Shown here piece after piece: positions 5,521 to 7,893 of a stretch of DNA of 7,893 nucleotides. The stretch is from CBFGTA01 sp965651595 (GTDB lineage Bacteria; Actinomycetota; Actinomycetes; S36-B12; UBA10799): contig CBFGTA010000104.1 of NCBI GenBank assembly GCA_965651595.1, forward strand, positions 1 through 7,893, in the 5' to 3' direction. The notes under the pieces were generated by a model. That model was not told where the DNA came from, made no database searches, and saw only the letters and a program-made list of their open reading frames with translations. Numbering within the stretch: the stretch's first letter is position 1; each line of letters opens with the position of its first letter. Made by a program: the position numbers and the translations under genes.

Positions 5521-6468
5521 ATGATGGAGATCTTGGTCGGAGTCAACTCCGACAGCGGCACCGAGGACGCAGTTGCGCTTGGCGACGTCATTCACGCCTC
5601 ACTCGGAGGCACGCTAGCTGCTGCCAATATCTACCCCCTCGCTTACGACTTTGTCTCCAAGGCGCGCGTCGACGCGGAGTGGCGTCGCTTCCTGGTTGAA
5701 GAGTCTGAATCGTCCGTCGACGATGGGCGCCAACGCTTCCGCGACCCCGACAGCATCCGCCGCGTCGTGCACGGGCACCGCTCGAGTGGGGTCGGCCTCG
5801 CCGAAGTAGCCGACCATCGAGATAGCCGCATGATCGTGATCGGCTCGGCCCCCGGCGCGAGCCCGGGCAGGATTCAAACTGGCTCAACCGCCGATCAACT
5901 CCTGCACGGAGCGCCCGTTCCGGTAGCCATCGCGCCCGCGGGCTACGCGAGCTGGGCTCCCGACCACATTCAACGTGTCGTCATGGCGTACCAGCACCAG
6001 GACGAGTCGCGGGCTGCCGTAGATGCAGTGATCTCCGCATTCGCCGCTGCCGACACTGCCGTGTCAGACAACGTCGGCCTCCACTTGCTGACAGTCGTCG
6101 AACGCGTCAGTAAGGTCTTTCGCTCTCGCCAGGGCAACCGGGCAGCTGATGCTGTCATGAGTTCGGTGATGGACCAGGCCCAGCGCGACCTTGACGAGGC
6201 GTGCGCTCGGGCAGCGGCGGCCGGAGTCCACGTCACCTCGTCGATCAGCGACGGTGATGACATCGTTCAAGCCATCGGCCGTTTCGAATGGGACGACGCC
6301 GACGTCTTGGTGATCGGTTCCAAATCGACCGGTCCAGTCCGGCGGGTGTTCTTGGGCGACATGACGTACAAGTTGGTGCGGGCCGCCCCCGTGCCGGTCA
6401 TCGTAGTGCCGCGCACCACCGGTGCCCACCCCTCTGCTTCTTCTCATCCGGATCCGGTCCGTGCCTGA
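5521..6468 (+). CDS. Tandem-domain universal stress protein (UspA family)
   Basis: The protein has 315 aa with two Usp domains. Domain 1 spans about 1-140, starting MEILVGVNSD, with a nucleotide-loop region IGSAPGASPGRIQTGST (107-123) and the ending APVPVAIAP. Domain 2 spans about 148-298, with VIGSKSTGPVRRVFLGD (264-280) and the ending APVPVIVVP. The ATP-binding consensus is G-x2-G-x9-G(S/T). Domain 1 keeps the first Gly (108) and GS (121-122) but has Pro at the second Gly. Domain 2 has Ser there and Gly-Asp (279-280) instead of Gly-Ser. ATP binding may therefore be weakened, especially in domain 2. Usp proteins are cytosolic and help survival under starvation, hypoxia or other stress, often through nucleotide-dependent regulation. 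Two ATGs are adjacent; AGGG at 5511-5514 suits either. The 3' end overlaps the FUSC gene by 8 bases, suggesting an operon. Confidence 0.92.
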   Translation: MMEILVGVNSDSGTEDAVALGDVIHASLGGTLAAANIYPLAYDFVSKARVDAEWRRFLVEESESSVDDGRQRFRDPDSIRRVVHGHRSSGVGLAEVADHRDSRMIVIGSAPGASPGRIQTGSTADQLLHGAPVPVAIAPAGYASWAPDHIQRVVMAYQHQDESRAAVDAVISAFAAADTAVSDNVGLHLLTVVERVSKVFRSRQGNRAADAVMSSVMDQAQRDLDEACARAAAAGVHVTSSISDGDDIVQAIGRFEWDDADVLVIGSKSTGPVRRVFLGDMTYKLVRAAPVPVIVVPRTTGAHPSASSHPDPVRA

Positions 6469-7893
6469 ACCTGCTCAGCCCACCAGCAATCAGCGGGCAG
6501 TCGCCGCGCTGATGTGGCGCAAGCTCGTCGACTTGCCCAGCGTCGCCACCGACTGGCCGACTGCTATCGGGCGCGGATGTGTGGCGGCGGCGTGCTTCGC
6601 GGTCGGAAACCTGGCAGGCAACCCCGAGGCGGCCATGTTCGCCACGATGGGTGCTTTGAACATGGGAATGGTGTCGTCGGCGAATCGCCGAGGACTCGTG
6701 TTGCTGGGACTCGTAGGGGCGATGACCGCCACCTACGTGGGCGGTGTGCTCGCCATGGCAACCGGAGGTGGCTGGGAGTACCTGTTGGTCCTGGCCGCTG
6801 CGGGCGTGGTGTTCGGGATCGTCGCCAGCCGTGGATTCGCCCAGTTGAACTCCGCTTTCATCGGCCTGCTCACGATTGTGATCCTGTCGTCGTTTCCGAT
6901 GTCGTTGTCGCAGGCCACCCGCTCGGGCCTGTGGCTCGCGCTCGGCGCAGCAGTGATGATGGCGTGGGTGATGGCCTCCTATGCCCGCGAGACTCGCGGC
7001 CAGGTGGTTCAAGCCATCCACGAAGCCACCCGTCGTACCCGACAAGCGTTGGAGCATTCTGAAGATCTCGGCCGGCTCCTGTTGCAGGCATCGAGCCAAT
7101 CCGCTCGGGCCGAAGGTGTCGTCAACGCCGTGACGGTTGCGACCGCTGTACGCGCCGCCGCCGAGAACTATCTCTACACCCTGGACCGCTTTCGGATCTA
7201 TGCCACGGCTTGGGCTCGCGACCATCCGAACCACGCAATCACCGAACATTTGCGCCACGTGGCTCGCCATTGTCAGCAGTCGCTGCGTCGGCCCGTTGGC
7301 CGGAGGGCAGGTGAGCGACCCCAATTCGACACGGCCTCAGTCACCGTCGACCACGAGCGCCACATCGTCGAACTCGCCGACGACCTGCTCCGCGCCCTCG
7401 ACGCCCTGGTGGCGGCCGCGCGTGCCTCCACCAGTCGTGAGCCTCCCGCCGCCTCGACGCCCGGCCAAGACCAGGTGTCCTCCCGTGAACCGCAGCCCGC
7501 CAAGACCCGCCGCCCAATTCGCCGCGGAGATATGCTGTACGCGGTGCGGATGGCGATCGCGCTGGTCGTGTCGTATGTGATCGCCGAACGCCTCGGTTAC
7601 GCCCACCCTTACTGGGCTCCTCTGGCCGTGAGCCTGGTACTCAAACCCGGCTTCGTTCTCACCGTTGCGCGAGGAGAACTTCGCGCCGTCGGCAACATCG
7701 TGGGCGTCGTGGTGATGGCTGTGGACTATGCCGTGACAGGGGATCCGCTGTGGTTGGTGATCGTGCTGTTGTTCGTGACGCTGCCGTTGATCTATCGCAC
7801 GATCTCCGGCAACTACGCCATCGCCAGCTTTTTCATTGCCTGCACGATCATCCTCATGATCGAATCCGGCGGCTACGCGCCCCTGTGGTGGGA
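6461..7893 (+). CDS. FUSC-family membrane protein (aromatic acid exporter/YccC-like), 3'-truncated by window edge
   Basis: The frame is open from GTG 6461 through 477 codons to the window end with no stop. An N-terminal membrane block has about six hydrophobic segments: 35-52, 57-71, 78-99, 105-123, 131-145 and 156-174. A soluble, mostly helical region of about 185 residues follows (175-357), with an Ala/Pro-rich linker at about 320-353. A second membrane block then starts: 358-377, HPYWAPLAVSLVLKPGF (382-398), 409-425, 428-445 and 451-468. The YWxPL...VLKPGF...RxxGNIVG signature is that of FUSC/ArAE proteins, and the duplicated membrane-cytosol layout is usual for YccS/YhfK and AaeB relatives. 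Members export aromatic acids or other small organic acids, but the substrate is unknown here. The start is uncertain because no good RBS precedes GTG 6461. ATG 6512 and GTG 6422 are alternatives. The 8-base overlap with the Usp stop favours translational coupling. Confidence 0.85.
   Translation, partial: MPEPAQPTSNQRAVAALMWRKLVDLPSVATDWPTAIGRGCVAAACFAVGNLAGNPEAAMFATMGALNMGMVSSANRRGLVLLGLVGAMTATYVGGVLAMATGGGWEYLLVLAAAGVVFGIVASRGFAQLNSAFIGLLTIVILSSFPMSLSQATRSGLWLALGAAVMMAWVMASYARETRGQVVQAIHEATRRTRQALEHSEDLGRLLLQASSQSARAEGVVNAVTVATAVRAAAENYLYTLDRFRIYATAWARDHPNHAITEHLRHVARHCQQSLRRPVGRRAGERPQFDTASVTVDHERHIVELADDLLRALDALVAAARASTSREPPAASTPGQDQVSSREPQPAKTRRPIRRGDMLYAVRMAIALVVSYVIAERLGYAHPYWAPLAVSLVLKPGFVLTVARGELRAVGNIVGVVVMAVDYAVTGDPLWLVIVLLFVTLPLIYRTISGNYAIASFFIACTIILMIESGGYAPLWW

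Noticed and set aside
5511..5546. TTGACT (5546-5541) and TACCCT (5516-5511) as a minus-strand promoter for the permease
   Set aside because: The spacer is 24 bases, too long for a normal -35/-10 pair, and the -35 would lie within the Usp coding sequence.
5356..5595. 80-residue N-terminal extension of the permease up to 5595
   Set aside because: It would overlap the divergent Usp gene, lacks family similarity, and a good RBS precedes the GTG at 5355.
6398..7324. Long minus-strand open frame (308 codons) opposite the FUSC gene
   Set aside because: It is a high-GC shadow of the FUSC frame. Its translation is rich in Arg, Gly and His without motifs, while the plus-strand frame has clear membrane segments and FUSC signatures.

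Overview
The window looks like chromosomal DNA from a high-GC Gram-positive bacterium (Actinomycetota). This is inferred from the strong G/C bias at third codon positions, the GTG starts, three Sec/lipobox lipoprotein precursors, a cysteine pair typical of actinobacterial family-3 binding proteins, and a tRNA gene without an encoded CCA. No genus can be named from the sequence alone. There are no IS elements, phage genes, CRISPR arrays or rRNA genes.

Layout. (1) Positions 1-693, minus strand: a lipoprotein with the first half of a GH19 chitinase-type domain. An in-frame TGA at 61-63 interrupts it. The frame stays open beyond the TGA to the window edge, and a Glu lies there exactly 22 residues after the first putative catalytic Glu. 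(2) Positions 754-2709, plus strand, divergent from (1): a large lipoprotein with a Lon/S16-type Ser-Lys protease domain, no AAA+ ATPase, and a C-terminal half of about 400 residues that I do not recognise. (3) Positions 2715-3674, minus strand, convergent with (2): an orphan family-3 amino-acid-type solute-binding lipoprotein. (4) Positions 3772-3862, minus strand: tRNA-Ser(GCU). (5) Positions 3883-5355, minus strand: a 12-TM APC-superfamily amino acid permease. (6) Positions 5521-6468, plus strand, divergent from (5): a tandem-domain universal stress protein. (7) Position 6461 to the window end, plus strand: the start of a FUSC-family (aromatic acid exporter/YccC-like) membrane protein. It overlaps (6) by 8 bases and is cut by the window edge.

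How the parts fit. The left half is an envelope set: a chitinase-like lipoprotein, an extracytoplasmic protease and a solute-binding lipoprotein. The right half is transport and stress: an amino acid permease divergent from a Usp gene, which is probably translationally coupled to a FUSC transporter. I see no evidence for a multi-gene novel system. The two points most worth following up are the interrupted GH19 gene, whose ribosome binding site lies in a perfect inverted repeat, and the ATPase-less secreted Lon-type protease with its unassigned C-terminal region.
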